This document shows positions 16,849 to 25,256 of a DNA stretch of 64,000 nucleotides, one piece after another; the first letter of the stretch is position 1; each line of letters opens with the position of its first letter. The stretch spans positions 1 to 64,000 of the forward strand of contig NZ_LN868537.1 of the NCBI RefSeq assembly GCF_001261775.1, given 5' to 3'. This DNA comes from Anaeromassilibacillus senegalensis. GTDB lineage: Bacteria; Bacillota; Clostridia; Oscillospirales; Acutalibacteraceae. The translations under genes and the position numbers were made by a program. Below the pieces are notes generated by a model. That model was not told the origin of the DNA. It did no database searches and was given only the letters and a program-made list of their open reading frames with translations.

Positions 16849-17331
16849 GTGCCAACCTATCCGGGCCGGGTGAAACTCACGCCGGTGACCGGGAAAAACG
16901 ATACCTATGATATGACGAGGGCGGACGCCCCGACGGAGACAGGCACGCCGGTCAACAAGGCGACGCTGCTGCAAGACAGCACAGCGGCGCTGTATGGGCT
17001 TGGTGGTAACGCGGTGCCAGACGACGCCTTCCGCGCGGTGTATGAACAGAAAACCGACAGAAGTAGAACCATCACCGCGACTCTGAACCATGCTCAGTGG
17101 CAGGGGAGCAGCCCCCCATATACCTATCGTTTGAGCATTACAGGGGTGACCGCAACCAGCAATCAGGACATTGTGTTTTCGTCCAGTATCACCGCCAGCC
17201 AGCTTGCGGCGGCACAGGCGGCGAACATCCAGGACGGCGGTCAATCGGCAGGCGTCATCACGCTGAAGGCGTGGGGGTACAAGCCGGTTTCGGATATCCC
17301 GGTGCGCGTCATATTGAGGAGGGATACGTAA
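16849..17331 (+). CDS. Tail/baseplate protein, start codon uncertain
   Basis: A 160-residue protein if started at GTG 16849 (VPTYPGRVKLTPVTG). Its strong GGGGAGG site (16822-16828) is about 20 bases from this GTG, too far. The same frame can be read from ATC 16837 (IKDRVPTYPGRV), about 8 bases from the site. Related phage proteins, as I recall, begin with an equivalent of MKDRVPTYPGRV. ATG 16830 is out of frame and closes early. It is likely a fibre-attachment or appendage protein. Confidence 0.7.
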   Translation: MPTYPGRVKLTPVTGKNDTYDMTRADAPTETGTPVNKATLLQDSTAALYGLGGNAVPDDAFRAVYEQKTDRSRTITATLNHAQWQGSSPPYTYRLSITGVTATSNQDIVFSSSITASQLAAAQAANIQDGGQSAGVITLKAWGYKPVSDIPVRVILRRDT

Positions 17332-17335
17332 TCAT

Positions 17336-18700
17336 ATGGCAAATATCATACACATGGGCGGCGGTGGAAGCGGAGGCGAAGAAGTCCACATGAATATCTT
17401 CTGCCAGCCGGATGAGCCGTCCAAAAAAGATGGCATCTGGATTCAGTGTCCAAACAGCGTGATACCTCTAAAATACATTGTCAAAAAGTATTTTGCTCAG
17501 TTCGGTAATTTTCTCGGCGACAAAGAAACGAAATATCGCTCAGTTGTTTTCAATTCCGACAATATAACGGATACCTATTGGTTTGAGGACCGGTTCTTGT
17601 GGAGGCCCTTTGTAGGAAATACGTCCATCTATTTCGTGGGGGCGGAAGTGAAGATCGGAAGAGATGACAATTATACATGGACGGAAAGCTCTCAATTGAA
17701 TACCTTCTCAAAAAGCAGCCAGTCATTTACCAGAACATCAATACTGAGTGGTGGTTATACTGGAACAAATAGTTTGTATGGCGTGGAAGCCGGCACAAAC
17801 GCGTTTGAAGTAAACGGATATTTTTATATCTATTCGTATTATCAGTCTTTCAGGGACGGGAACCCCTCCTCCAGTTCCTATGTTGCAAGAAAATATGACA
17901 AAGCGGGTATTGTTGATTCATCCACGAATTCCCTTCATAGCTTTCCTCATGATTATTTCGTCATAGGCAGTGTCAGAGAAGAGGTATATGCAATTGATTA
18001 TGATAGTTTTCAGAATAGCACGACTTGCGGAGGCGTTATAAATAATGCTTGGTTATATAAGGTAGCACTGAATGGATTTATTCCATTGTTCACCTATACA
18101 GATAGGATTTCTTCACTTCCAACAACGCAAAGAGGGATTACGACCTATGATAGTAATTTCTATTTTGCAACAAAAAGCGCTTTGATAGAATACGATACAG
18201 TAACAAAAGAAGAAACAACCTATAGCTTTGCAAATGGGTATTCCAATGTTCCCAGCATAATAACTGTTGGATCACAGATTTTCGTTACGGATATGTCTCT
18301 GTCTTCAAAGAGAACTCTGCTGTTTGACATAAATACAAAATTGTTAACCCAAATTCCTCATAGCGACAGTCATTCTTATGCGGCAGAATGCTTTATGTGC
18401 CAAAATGATGACAGGGTTCTTATCTTCCCGGGCAGATACAAAGAAGATCAAGATAAGAGCTATAGGGATTCGGCGGACATGCAGGTGACTTCATTCGACA
18501 TTACAAAGGATGTTCTGGAAAACAACACGGTTGCAATAGAGGACAATCCCATATATGATGCAATCTTCTATGAATCGGAAAACGGGGAATTGTATCTCCG
18601 TGGTCTATTTGGGGAGGTATGGCTTTACGAAAACGGCGACTATCAGGACTATCCGACCTATGTTGGGAACGGAAAAATCTGGAGGAAAGTAAAGAATTAA
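17336..18700 (+). CDS. Tail fibre-like protein with repeated beta-propeller-type strands
   Basis: A 454-residue protein with a Gly-rich start (MANIIHMGGGGSGGEE) as in phage tip proteins. The body is rich in aromatic residues and repeated motifs such as LYGVEAG...FEVNGYFYIYS, GSREEVYAIDYDS and FYFATKSALIEYD, suggesting a kelch-like propeller. It is AT-richer than its neighbours, a sign of horizontal exchange typical for host-recognition genes. Confidence 0.65.
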   Translation: MANIIHMGGGGSGGEEVHMNIFCQPDEPSKKDGIWIQCPNSVIPLKYIVKKYFAQFGNFLGDKETKYRSVVFNSDNITDTYWFEDRFLWRPFVGNTSIYFVGAEVKIGRDDNYTWTESSQLNTFSKSSQSFTRTSILSGGYTGTNSLYGVEAGTNAFEVNGYFYIYSYYQSFRDGNPSSSSYVARKYDKAGIVDSSTNSLHSFPHDYFVIGSVREEVYAIDYDSFQNSTTCGGVINNAWLYKVALNGFIPLFTYTDRISSLPTTQRGITTYDSNFYFATKSALIEYDTVTKEETTYSFANGYSNVPSIITVGSQIFVTDMSLSSKRTLLFDINTKLLTQIPHSDSHSYAAECFMCQNDDRVLIFPGRYKEDQDKSYRDSADMQVTSFDITKDVLENNTVAIEDNPIYDAIFYESENGELYLRGLFGEVWLYENGDYQDYPTYVGNGKIWRKVKN

Positions 18701-18711
18701 GGAGAGAGAAA

Positions 18712-19032
18712 ATGAGATATACATACCGCATTTGGGACAAGGAATCAACGGTCAACGGATTTCCGGCTGATAAAGTGTTGCAGTCATTTGGCATCGATAA
18801 GGATGACCAGGTTTACATTTTGGTGGATTCGGATGGAGTCGACCGCGTGGTTCAGAGCATGCGAAGCGCTCCGTACCCGGGCACGACCATCGAGGAAAGT
18901 GCGCAGAATCACATTGATGCAATTCTGGCCGAGGACGAAAGGCAGCAAAGGCAGGAATTGACCATGGCGCAGACGATAGCCGCGCAGGAAGAAGCCCTGA
19001 AAATTATTACAGGAGGAACGAACAATGGATAA
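18712..19032 (+). CDS. Small tail-fibre accessory protein
   Basis: A 106-residue protein starting MRYTYRIWDKESTVNGF at ATG 18712, behind an AAGGAGAG site. It has a Gln-rich C-terminal helix (ERQQRQELTMAQTIAAQEEALK). Such proteins follow fibre genes in many clostridial prophages and may be fibre chaperones; role not established. Its end overlaps the next gene by 8 bases. Confidence 0.65.
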   Translation: MRYTYRIWDKESTVNGFPADKVLQSFGIDKDDQVYILVDSDGVDRVVQSMRSAPYPGTTIEESAQNHIDAILAEDERQQRQELTMAQTIAAQEEALKIITGGTNNG

Positions 19033-19444
19033 AGTTGACAAAGATCAATTGCTTGTGGAGGCCCGCCGCGTCCGCGCCGGTATCGAGGCCATGAGTGCCT
19101 TCGCACCGGACGCGCTGGCAATCCAGCATCCGACCTTATTCCCCGCGTGGATCAGCGACAGCCACGACTACACCATCGGCGACCGCGTACAGTACGGCGG
19201 GCTGCTTTATCGCTGCCTGACTGCTCACACGTCGCAGGCCAGCTGGTCGCCGGATGCGGCCCCGTCCCTCTGGGTGCGTATCGACGATCCGGCGATTGAG
19301 TGGCCGGAGTGGAGGCAGCCGACCGGCAGCACGGACGCCTACGCCAAAGGTGCCAAAGTCAGTCACAACGGTAAGCACTGGACCAGTGACGTGGACGCCA
19401 ACGTGTGGGAGCCGCCGACACAGTGGACGGAGGTAACTGAATGA
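19025..19444 (+). CDS. Carbohydrate-binding module protein (CBM5/12-like, two copies)
   Basis: A 139-residue protein with two related segments, AWISDSHDYTIGDRVQYGGLLYRCLTAH (about residues 40-67) and AYAKGAKVSHNGKHWTSDVDANVWEPP (about residues 107-133). Both carry the aromatic pattern of chitin-binding-like modules (Y/W at the strand ends). It probably helps the tail bind cell-wall glycans. It is translationally coupled to the endolysin gene. Confidence 0.72.
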   Translation: MDKVDKDQLLVEARRVRAGIEAMSAFAPDALAIQHPTLFPAWISDSHDYTIGDRVQYGGLLYRCLTAHTSQASWSPDAAPSLWVRIDDPAIEWPEWRQPTGSTDAYAKGAKVSHNGKHWTSDVDANVWEPPTQWTEVTE

Positions 19445-20211
19445 ACGTTGTAAAAGATCTGCTCACGATCAACCCCTATAGCCGCCCGGGGACCAAGCTA
19501 GGCAAAGTGACCAAGATTGCCGTGCATTACGTCGGGAATCCGGGGACCGCAATGCAGGCCAATAGGGATTATTTTGAGAGTCTCAAAGTAGGAAAACGCA
19601 ACAAAGCCGGTCAACTCATTTACGCGTCGTCTCATTACATAGTTGGTCTCTATGGTGCGGTCATCCAGTGCATCCCCGAAACGGAAATCAGTTACGCGAC
19701 CAACCAGGCCAATCCGTACAGCATCAGCATCGAGTGCTGCCACCCTTCCGCCGATGGCAAATTTACAACGGCGGCGGAACGGGCGCTGGTTGTCCTCTGC
19801 GCGGATCTCTGCCAGAGGTACAAGCTTGATCCGCTACGCGACATCATCAGGCATTACGATGTGACAAAAAAGGTCTGCCCCAAATACTATGTTGATCATC
19901 CGGAGGCCTATGAGGCCTTCCGGCAGCGTGTGCGGGGCTTGATGGCTATCGGAATAGATACCACCATGGACGTTGTCCGGCGGCACGGAGACTGCTACAC
20001 GGTGGCCATGCAATGCGCGGACAAGCCGGTGATCTATCCCGGCACCGCCGGTGTTGTGACGGTCTGCCCACCCTATCCCTACGACGGCGGTTGGCGAGCG
20101 AACATCGTCGCGATCGGCAAGGCCGGAGAGAGTACGGGGATTTACACGCGCCTTCCGGATCAAGATGATTCAGCAGGCGCGCTCAGGTTTGAGTTTAAAA
20201 TTGTAGAATGA
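19441..20211 (+). CDS. N-acetylmuramoyl-L-alanine amidase endolysin (Amidase_2)
   Basis: A 256-residue protein. Its N-terminal zinc amidase domain has ligands H29 (VHYVGNPGT), H138 (RHYDVTKKVCP) and C146, plus the glutamate near residue 99 in SISIECCHP. It cleaves the amide bond between MurNAc and L-Ala in peptidoglycan. The C-terminal part (from about 170) is a separate small beta domain, probably for wall binding. There is no signal peptide, as expected for release through the holin encoded next. Confidence 0.93.
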   Translation: MNVVKDLLTINPYSRPGTKLGKVTKIAVHYVGNPGTAMQANRDYFESLKVGKRNKAGQLIYASSHYIVGLYGAVIQCIPETEISYATNQANPYSISIECCHPSADGKFTTAAERALVVLCADLCQRYKLDPLRDIIRHYDVTKKVCPKYYVDHPEAYEAFRQRVRGLMAIGIDTTMDVVRRHGDCYTVAMQCADKPVIYPGTAGVVTVCPPYPYDGGWRANIVAIGKAGESTGIYTRLPDQDDSAGALRFEFKIVE

Positions 20212-20227
20212 GAAAGGGTACATAATT

Positions 20228-20722
20228 ATGAACGAACATATTGTGATTGGAATCAAAGCAACCATCACAGCGGCCTGCGCCGCCTTGTCCGCTTGGCTGG
20301 GCTGGTTTGGGTGGCTCGTCATTGCCTGGGCCGCCTGCATGGTGGTGGATTACATCACAGGCAGCGCGGCCGCATGCCGGGCGGGGGAGTGGAGCAGCGC
20401 GGTTGCCCGCGACGGTATCTGGCACAAGACGGGTGCAATCGTCGCGGTGGTCGCCGCAGTACTGACGGACTGGATGATCGGCCTGGTTGTAAATAATATA
20501 CCGGCAGTCATCCTGCCGTGGGACTACACGGTGCTGCTGTGTCCTGTGGTCTTGGCGTGGTACATTTTGACCGAACTGGGATCGATTGTGGAAAACGCCG
20601 GCAAGCTGGGCGCGCCCGTCCCGGCATTCCTGGCCAGGATCATTGCGGCCTGTAAGGGCAGTGTGGACGCAGCGGGGGACAAGCTTGCGGGTGGAGACAG
20701 CGATAACAAAGAGGACCAGTAA
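20228..20722 (+). CDS. Phage holin (phage_holin_4/toxin-secretion family)
   Basis: A 164-residue protein with hydrophobic segments at about residues 8-45, 75-92 and 95-115, and a charged C-terminus. The segment VVDYITGSAAACRAGEWSS matches the characteristic DYITG region of this holin family. It makes the membrane hole that releases the amidase. The ribosome site GAAAGGG precedes the ATG. Confidence 0.9.
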   Translation: MNEHIVIGIKATITAACAALSAWLGWFGWLVIAWAACMVVDYITGSAAACRAGEWSSAVARDGIWHKTGAIVAVVAAVLTDWMIGLVVNNIPAVILPWDYTVLLCPVVLAWYILTELGSIVENAGKLGAPVPAFLARIIAACKGSVDAAGDKLAGGDSDNKEDQ

Positions 20723-20729
20723 AAACAAA

Positions 20730-20759
20730 GCCCTGCTTCTCATGAGGCAGGGCGATTTT
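20730..20759 (+). terminator. Terminator after the lysis cassette
   Basis: GCCCTGC (20730-20736) pairs with GCAGGGC (20747-20753), followed by GATTTTC. It lies between holin and receptor-binding genes. Confidence 0.75.
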
Positions 20760-20776
20760 CTATATGGAGGGATACC

Positions 20777-22798
20777 ATGATTGTTTTAAACGAAGACTGG
20801 ACGTTTACCTCAAAAGGAGGCAGCACCTCACTCGGATATGTAGGAGAAAACGAGGTCTGCACCCTGCAAATCCAAAAGCTTGGCACGGAGTTTATGGACT
20901 GGGATATCGTGTTGGATGTATCCCAGCCAGGTAAGAAGAACATATGGGCCGTGGAGAAAACAGAAGAAGCCGGTAATATGGTCCTGTCAGTTCTGATCAA
21001 ACGTGAGTACATTGCTGCCGCCGGGAGCATCACGATCCAGCTGCGGGCTACGCATGAAGACGGTCGTGTGAAAAAGTCCGCGCAGCTCACGTTGTCCGTC
21101 AGTCCAAGTATCAACGCTCCGGATGTGGTTCCGTCTCCGTTACCATCGGAATTTGCGGAATATGAGCTGCGGATTCTGGACGTCAAGGAAGCGGTGGAGG
21201 CGGACGCGGACCGCGCCGCTAAGGCTGCGCTCTGTTCGCCGCAGATCGGCGAGAACGGCAACTGGTATACATGGAACAGTACAACGGGGGAACTGAGCGA
21301 CACCGGGATTCCGGCCAGTGGCAATGCCGAATGGAACTTCTTTGGAACGACGCCCTGTCGGGTATCAGGTCCGTCCATCAGCGGGGTGAAAATGGTATCC
21401 TCCACGGAGTGCAGTTACCGGCTGTACTCCGATACCGTGAAGGATATGGACAGCGCGGGCCGGACGATGAACTGGCTATCGGAAAACCATTCAAATGGTG
21501 TTTATGTGTTTACCGTCACCATTGTAAATAATAAGCCCAGCGGGTGGTATCAGGTCTTCTGGTCCATGAAGTTCACCGGGCTGGAGGTAGGCAAAGCCTA
21601 TAAACTGTACATCGATACAACAGGCCTTACGCCGGATTCGACCACGACAGGCATGTATTTTGGCCGTTTCCTTCTGGCCAGTGCGGTGGGTGGCTCAAAG
21701 GGCGAAACAATTATCAATACCACAGAAGTTGACCACGCCAGATTGAATTCCTGGGAGTTTACCGCGACAACGCCGGATGTGATCCTGGAATATTACGCGG
21801 GAAAGGAAATCTCGCAGCTGGTAAATGGATACAGCGTGCGTTTCAAGGATTTGTATATCAACTACGCGGACGCGGAGAGTGGACATGCTGCGATATACAG
21901 CGACGCCGGCACATTTACGGGCGAGAAAGTCTTCCTGGAATACACAGACGGCTTGAATTATACGGCGGACCCAGCCTGCTCCGTCTATTACACTGAGGCA
22001 AAGTCCAAGGTGTTTACCGTAAACGGTACGGAGCCGGACGATGAGGGAAACGTCAGTCTGCCGATCAGCCGCCTGCAGGGCAGAACGCTGGTCTGCATGG
22101 GCGATAGTATCACAGGTATGTTTGCACCGCCCGCAGATTATCCATCCGTTATTGCCCGGCTGACCGGTATGACGGTGCATAACTTGGGCATGGAAGGCTG
22201 CCGGATGTCATATCATCCGGATCGATATTATGACGCGTTTTGCATGTATCAGCTTGCGGAGGCAATTGCGTCCGGGGATTATGCGTATCAGGAGGCCGCA
22301 GTCGGTCATGTTGGCAGTTATGCCGCGGAGCGTGTCGCTGCTCTCAAAGCCATCGACTGGAGTAAAGTGGACTATGTGACCATCTTTTTTGGTACCAATG
22401 ATATCCAGGGCGGCGTCGCACTGGACAATGCAGATGATCCGGATGGTTTCACTGGAGCCTACCTGAGCGCCTGCAGGTATGCGCTCAGGACCTTGTGGAA
22501 TGCATACCCAAATCTCAAGATCATGCTGATCACGCCCATGTATCGTTGGTGGCCGGACGAGCAAACTGACAGTGACAGCAAGATGTTCGGCAGTCACCAT
22601 TTTTATGATTTTGTGGATGGGCTGCTGGACGTGGCAAAGGCGTATAAGGTACCGGTTTTGGACTTGTACCGTACAGCGGGGATCAACTGGTTTAATCGGC
22701 TCTACTACTTCCCGACCATCGACGGCACGCACCCCAACGACTTGGGCCGCAAGCTGCTGGGTGAGAAGATCGCTGGGAAGCTCCTAAGCGAGTTATAA
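20777..22798 (+). CDS. Receptor-binding/tail fibre protein: BppU-like N-terminus and SGNH hydrolase C-terminus
   Basis: A 673-residue protein. The first ~120 residues (NEDWTFTSKGGSTSLGYVGENEVCTLQIQ) resemble the BppU-type tail attachment domain. The middle is a beta-rich carbohydrate-binding type region. From about residue 440 it is an SGNH/GDSL hydrolase with S444 in MGDSI, the GTND block, and D649/H652 in DGTHPND. It probably deacetylates or trims surface glycans during adsorption. Its place after the lysis genes is seen in several Firmicute prophages. Confidence 0.85.
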   Translation: MIVLNEDWTFTSKGGSTSLGYVGENEVCTLQIQKLGTEFMDWDIVLDVSQPGKKNIWAVEKTEEAGNMVLSVLIKREYIAAAGSITIQLRATHEDGRVKKSAQLTLSVSPSINAPDVVPSPLPSEFAEYELRILDVKEAVEADADRAAKAALCSPQIGENGNWYTWNSTTGELSDTGIPASGNAEWNFFGTTPCRVSGPSISGVKMVSSTECSYRLYSDTVKDMDSAGRTMNWLSENHSNGVYVFTVTIVNNKPSGWYQVFWSMKFTGLEVGKAYKLYIDTTGLTPDSTTTGMYFGRFLLASAVGGSKGETIINTTEVDHARLNSWEFTATTPDVILEYYAGKEISQLVNGYSVRFKDLYINYADAESGHAAIYSDAGTFTGEKVFLEYTDGLNYTADPACSVYYTEAKSKVFTVNGTEPDDEGNVSLPISRLQGRTLVCMGDSITGMFAPPADYPSVIARLTGMTVHNLGMEGCRMSYHPDRYYDAFCMYQLAEAIASGDYAYQEAAVGHVGSYAAERVAALKAIDWSKVDYVTIFFGTNDIQGGVALDNADDPDGFTGAYLSACRYALRTLWNAYPNLKIMLITPMYRWWPDEQTDSDSKMFGSHHFYDFVDGLLDVAKAYKVPVLDLYRTAGINWFNRLYYFPTIDGTHPNDLGRKLLGEKIAGKLLSEL

Positions 22799-22816
22799 TG
22801 GGGATAGAAAGACGAA

Positions 22817-22852
22817 AGCGCAGCCGTCCTTAATGGATAGCTGCGCTGCTTT
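22817..22852 (+). terminator. Terminator at the end of the late phage transcript
   Basis: AGCGCAGC (22817-22824) pairs with GCTGCGCT (22840-22847), followed by GCTTTTGTT. It separates the fibre gene from the effector gene. Confidence 0.8.
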
Positions 22853-22884
22853 TGTTATTAATAGCCAAAATACAAAATTTCTAT

Positions 22885-22913
22885 TTGAAAATACTAAGCA
22901 GTTGTAGTATACT
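22885..22913 (+). promoter_or_regulatory. Sigma-A promoter of the TnpB/Cas12-like effector
   Basis: TTGAAA (22885-22890), a 17-base gap and TATACT (22908-22913). With the terminator just upstream, this makes the effector an independent unit likely expressed in the lysogen. The ribosome site AGAGAGGAGGAG precedes ATG 22941. Confidence 0.8.
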
Positions 22914-22940
22914 GTCGATAAAGAGAGGAGGAGACAAATT

Positions 22941-24470
22941 ATGGCAAAAAAGTCAGATGATTCAACGTGCGTTCTGACGCTTCCTCTAATTATTGAAAAA
23001 TGGCAGGCAGACAAAATCGACCGGCGTCTGGAAGCCGGTCGGCAGATGTATAACGCTTTGGTGGGAGTGATGCTAAAGCGCTACCGTAAACTTCAGCACA
23101 CTCCTGAGTATCAAGAAATCATGCAAGGAATAAAGGATAATAGTAAAAATAATAAAGAGTTATGGAAAAGGCGGGATGGACTCCTGAAGGAATGGGGATT
23201 TGTATTAAGAGCAAAAGCTGGATTACCCAGTTTTGAATCAGAAATCGATCCCATGCGAAGACACTTTACCTGTATTCAGTCACATGTAGGTCATAGGATA
23301 GCCGCATCGGTGTGTGAAGCTTTTAAAGAGTTGCTAGAAGGAAAGGGCAGAAAAGTTCATTTTAAACGAAAAGGTGAATTGAATTCATTAGAAGGAAAGA
23401 ATAACGAAACCAATATTAGATATGCCGATGGGGTTGTACAATTTAACGGACTACAATTAAAAGTAAAATTGGATAGTAAAAATATTTATGAATCAGAAAT
23501 GCTGCAAAAGCGAGTAAAATATTGCAGAGTATTGCGTCAAAGAATTCGTGGAAAAAATAAATATTATATTCAGCTTGTTTTAGAAGGAACTGCTGCGGTG
23601 AAAAGAAAAAAGTCAGATGGGTCTTTTTCTCATATGAAAGGAAACGGACGAGTGGGTTTAGACATCGGCACGCAAACACTGGCAATCTGTTCCGATAAAA
23701 AGGTCGCATTAATTGAGCTTGCGGACCGGGTGGGGAACATTGAGGCTGAAAAGAGGCGGCTACAGAGAAAAATAGACAGAAGTCGAAGATCCTGCAATCC
23801 GGAAAACTTCGCAGAGGATGGACAAATTAGGCGGGGAATCAAATTGGAATGGAATCCATCACAACACTATAAAAAAGCAGTAGATGAATTGCGAGAGTTA
23901 CAGCGTAAACAAGCAGCAATCAGGAAATATCAACACTATTTACTTGTAAATGAGATTGTAAGTTTGGGAACAGAAGTATATGTTGAGGATATGGACTTTG
24001 CTGCATTGCAAAGACGTGCAAAAAAGACTGAGAAAAATACAAAAGGACGATTTAAACGTAAAAAACGATTTGGCAAATCTCTTGCAAATAAAGCGCCTTC
24101 CATGCTGCTTACTATGTTGGATAATAGGCTGAAAGCGATAACAGGCCATGCCCACAATAAAGTTGATAAATGGGAATTTAAGGCCAGTCAATATGATCAT
24201 TTGAGCAAAACATATAATAAAAAGAGTTTAAGTAAAAGAATTCATTGTTTAGAGAATGGAGATGTACTCCAGAGAGATTTATACTCAGCGTTTCTTATTA
24301 TGAATGCATCGGAAGATTTGAAGTCACCAGATTCCGAAAGGTGTGAACGTACTTATACTAATTTTAAAGTAATGCATGACAACTATATAGAAATGTTGGC
24401 AAAATCAAATATTCATACTCTTTCCAGCATGGGAATCAATCAAATAACCAACGGTGCGAATGTCCAGTGA
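22941..24470 (+). CDS. TnpB/Cas12-like RNA-guided nuclease effector
   Basis: A 509-residue protein with the C-terminal split RuvC of TnpB and Cas12: D241 (GLDIGTQTLAICSD), E349 (VYVEDMDF) and D446 (VLQRDLYSAF). All three catalytic residues are present, so it should cut DNA. The four-Cys zinc finger normally found between the last two motifs is missing; only C434 (RIHCLENG) remains there. The N-terminal ~230 residues are basic and helical, as in wedge/REC regions. No TnpA and no transposon ends are visible. A CRISPR array starts 198 bases downstream, making it a candidate miniature type V effector. A transposon-derived TnpB beside an unrelated array is the alternative. Confidence 0.85.
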   Translation: MAKKSDDSTCVLTLPLIIEKWQADKIDRRLEAGRQMYNALVGVMLKRYRKLQHTPEYQEIMQGIKDNSKNNKELWKRRDGLLKEWGFVLRAKAGLPSFESEIDPMRRHFTCIQSHVGHRIAASVCEAFKELLEGKGRKVHFKRKGELNSLEGKNNETNIRYADGVVQFNGLQLKVKLDSKNIYESEMLQKRVKYCRVLRQRIRGKNKYYIQLVLEGTAAVKRKKSDGSFSHMKGNGRVGLDIGTQTLAICSDKKVALIELADRVGNIEAEKRRLQRKIDRSRRSCNPENFAEDGQIRRGIKLEWNPSQHYKKAVDELRELQRKQAAIRKYQHYLLVNEIVSLGTEVYVEDMDFAALQRRAKKTEKNTKGRFKRKKRFGKSLANKAPSMLLTMLDNRLKAITGHAHNKVDKWEFKASQYDHLSKTYNKKSLSKRIHCLENGDVLQRDLYSAFLIMNASEDLKSPDSERCERTYTNFKVMHDNYIEMLAKSNIHTLSSMGINQITNGANVQ

Positions 24471-24640
24471 ACATGAAAATGTAGGAGGATTCGCACCTAA
24501 TATATGGGCTTTGAACCGGCCCACGCTGTCGATAACAGGTGCAAAGGTGTCTGCGGCAGTAAATTGTTTGGGGAAAACAGTCAGTGCTGTGTCCTGTTGA
24601 GACACAGAGAAGCTGTTGTACGTAAACACTGCATAGTTCT
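24453..24640 (+). ncRNA. Candidate tracrRNA/omega-RNA-like region between effector and array
   Basis: A 9-bp inverted repeat GGTGCGAAT/ATTCGCACC (24453-24461/24489-24497) straddles the effector stop codon and encloses ACAT-GAAA-ATGT. Two more hairpins follow: TGGGCT/GGCCCA (24505-24523) and CTGTGTC/GACACAG (24587-24607). Directly after these, 24613-24640 resembles a decayed repeat (shared TACGTAAA, then CAC, GCA, AG, TTC in order). RNA overlapping the 3' end of the nuclease gene is what omega-RNAs do. Partial antirepeats (GAACC, TCTGCG) are present but within chance. Confidence 0.45.
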
Positions 24641-24667
24641 TGCTGGTTAGTTTTGTGTGTTTTTGCC

Positions 24668-25232
24668 GAATTGACCTACGTAAAGCACGCAGAGGTTCGG
24701 TCCCCTATAATGTGGATGTATTTATTGTTCTTTGGAATTGACCTACGTAAAGCACGCAGAGGTTCGGCCAAATTTAGAAGGTTGAAGTGGTGACGTGAAG
24801 AGAATTGACCTACGTAAAGCACGCAGAGGTTCGGGGTCTTTGGCTTTATCCCAATTATTCAGGCCACGGGAATTGACCTACGTAAAGCACGCAGAGGTTC
24901 GGGATTATGTACCTGCTTAGTAGGTCCATCTCGATGAATTGACCTACGTAAAGCACGCAGAGGTTCGGTCATTATCTGAACAATGAATATGTTGCACGGC
25001 AGGGAATTGACCTACGTAAAGCACGCAGAGGTTCGGGTATCCGTTTTAGAGCTTGTGATAGGTCCATATTGAATTGACCTACGTAAAGCACGCAGAGGTT
25101 TGGTATAAGCGCAAGCGTGAACACCTGCAAAACTGAGAATTGACCTACGTAAAGCACGCAGAGGTTCGGGTAGTGGCCGATGATTTTTACCCTATGATCG
25201 TGCGAATTGACCTACGTAGAGCACGCAGAGGT
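24668..25232 (+). CRISPR. CRISPR array, 9 repeats and 8 spacers, beside the TnpB/Cas12-like gene
   Basis: 33-nt repeats (GAATTGACCTACGTAAAGCA then CGCAGAGGTTCGG) start at 24668, 24735, 24802, 24870, 24936, 25004, 25071, 25137 and 25204. Spacers are 33-35 nt and all different. Repeats 1-6 and 8 are identical; repeat 7 has one change (position 31 C to T). Repeat 9 has one internal change and has lost the last four bases, marking the leader-distal end. The leader is therefore on the effector side. The repeat can form a weak stem ACCT/AGGT (positions 7-10/26-29). There is no cas1, cas2 or cas4 in the window. Confidence 0.95.
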
Positions 25233-25256
25233 AATATTTCAATCGAATACATAGAC

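Noticed and set aside
22941..24470. The RuvC protein as an ordinary IS200/IS605 tnpB transposon gene
   Set aside because: No TnpA gene, no end hairpins or target motif were seen, it has its own promoter between two terminators, and it sits directly before a regular array. I keep it as an alternative only.
22941..24470. The effector as a nuclease-dead TnpB-like repressor (TldR)
   Set aside because: All three RuvC acids (D241, E349, D446) are present in good context.
24405..24629. A 74-codon minus-strand frame between effector and array
   Set aside because: It overlaps the effector end and a set of RNA-like stems, has no ribosome site, and matches nothing I know.
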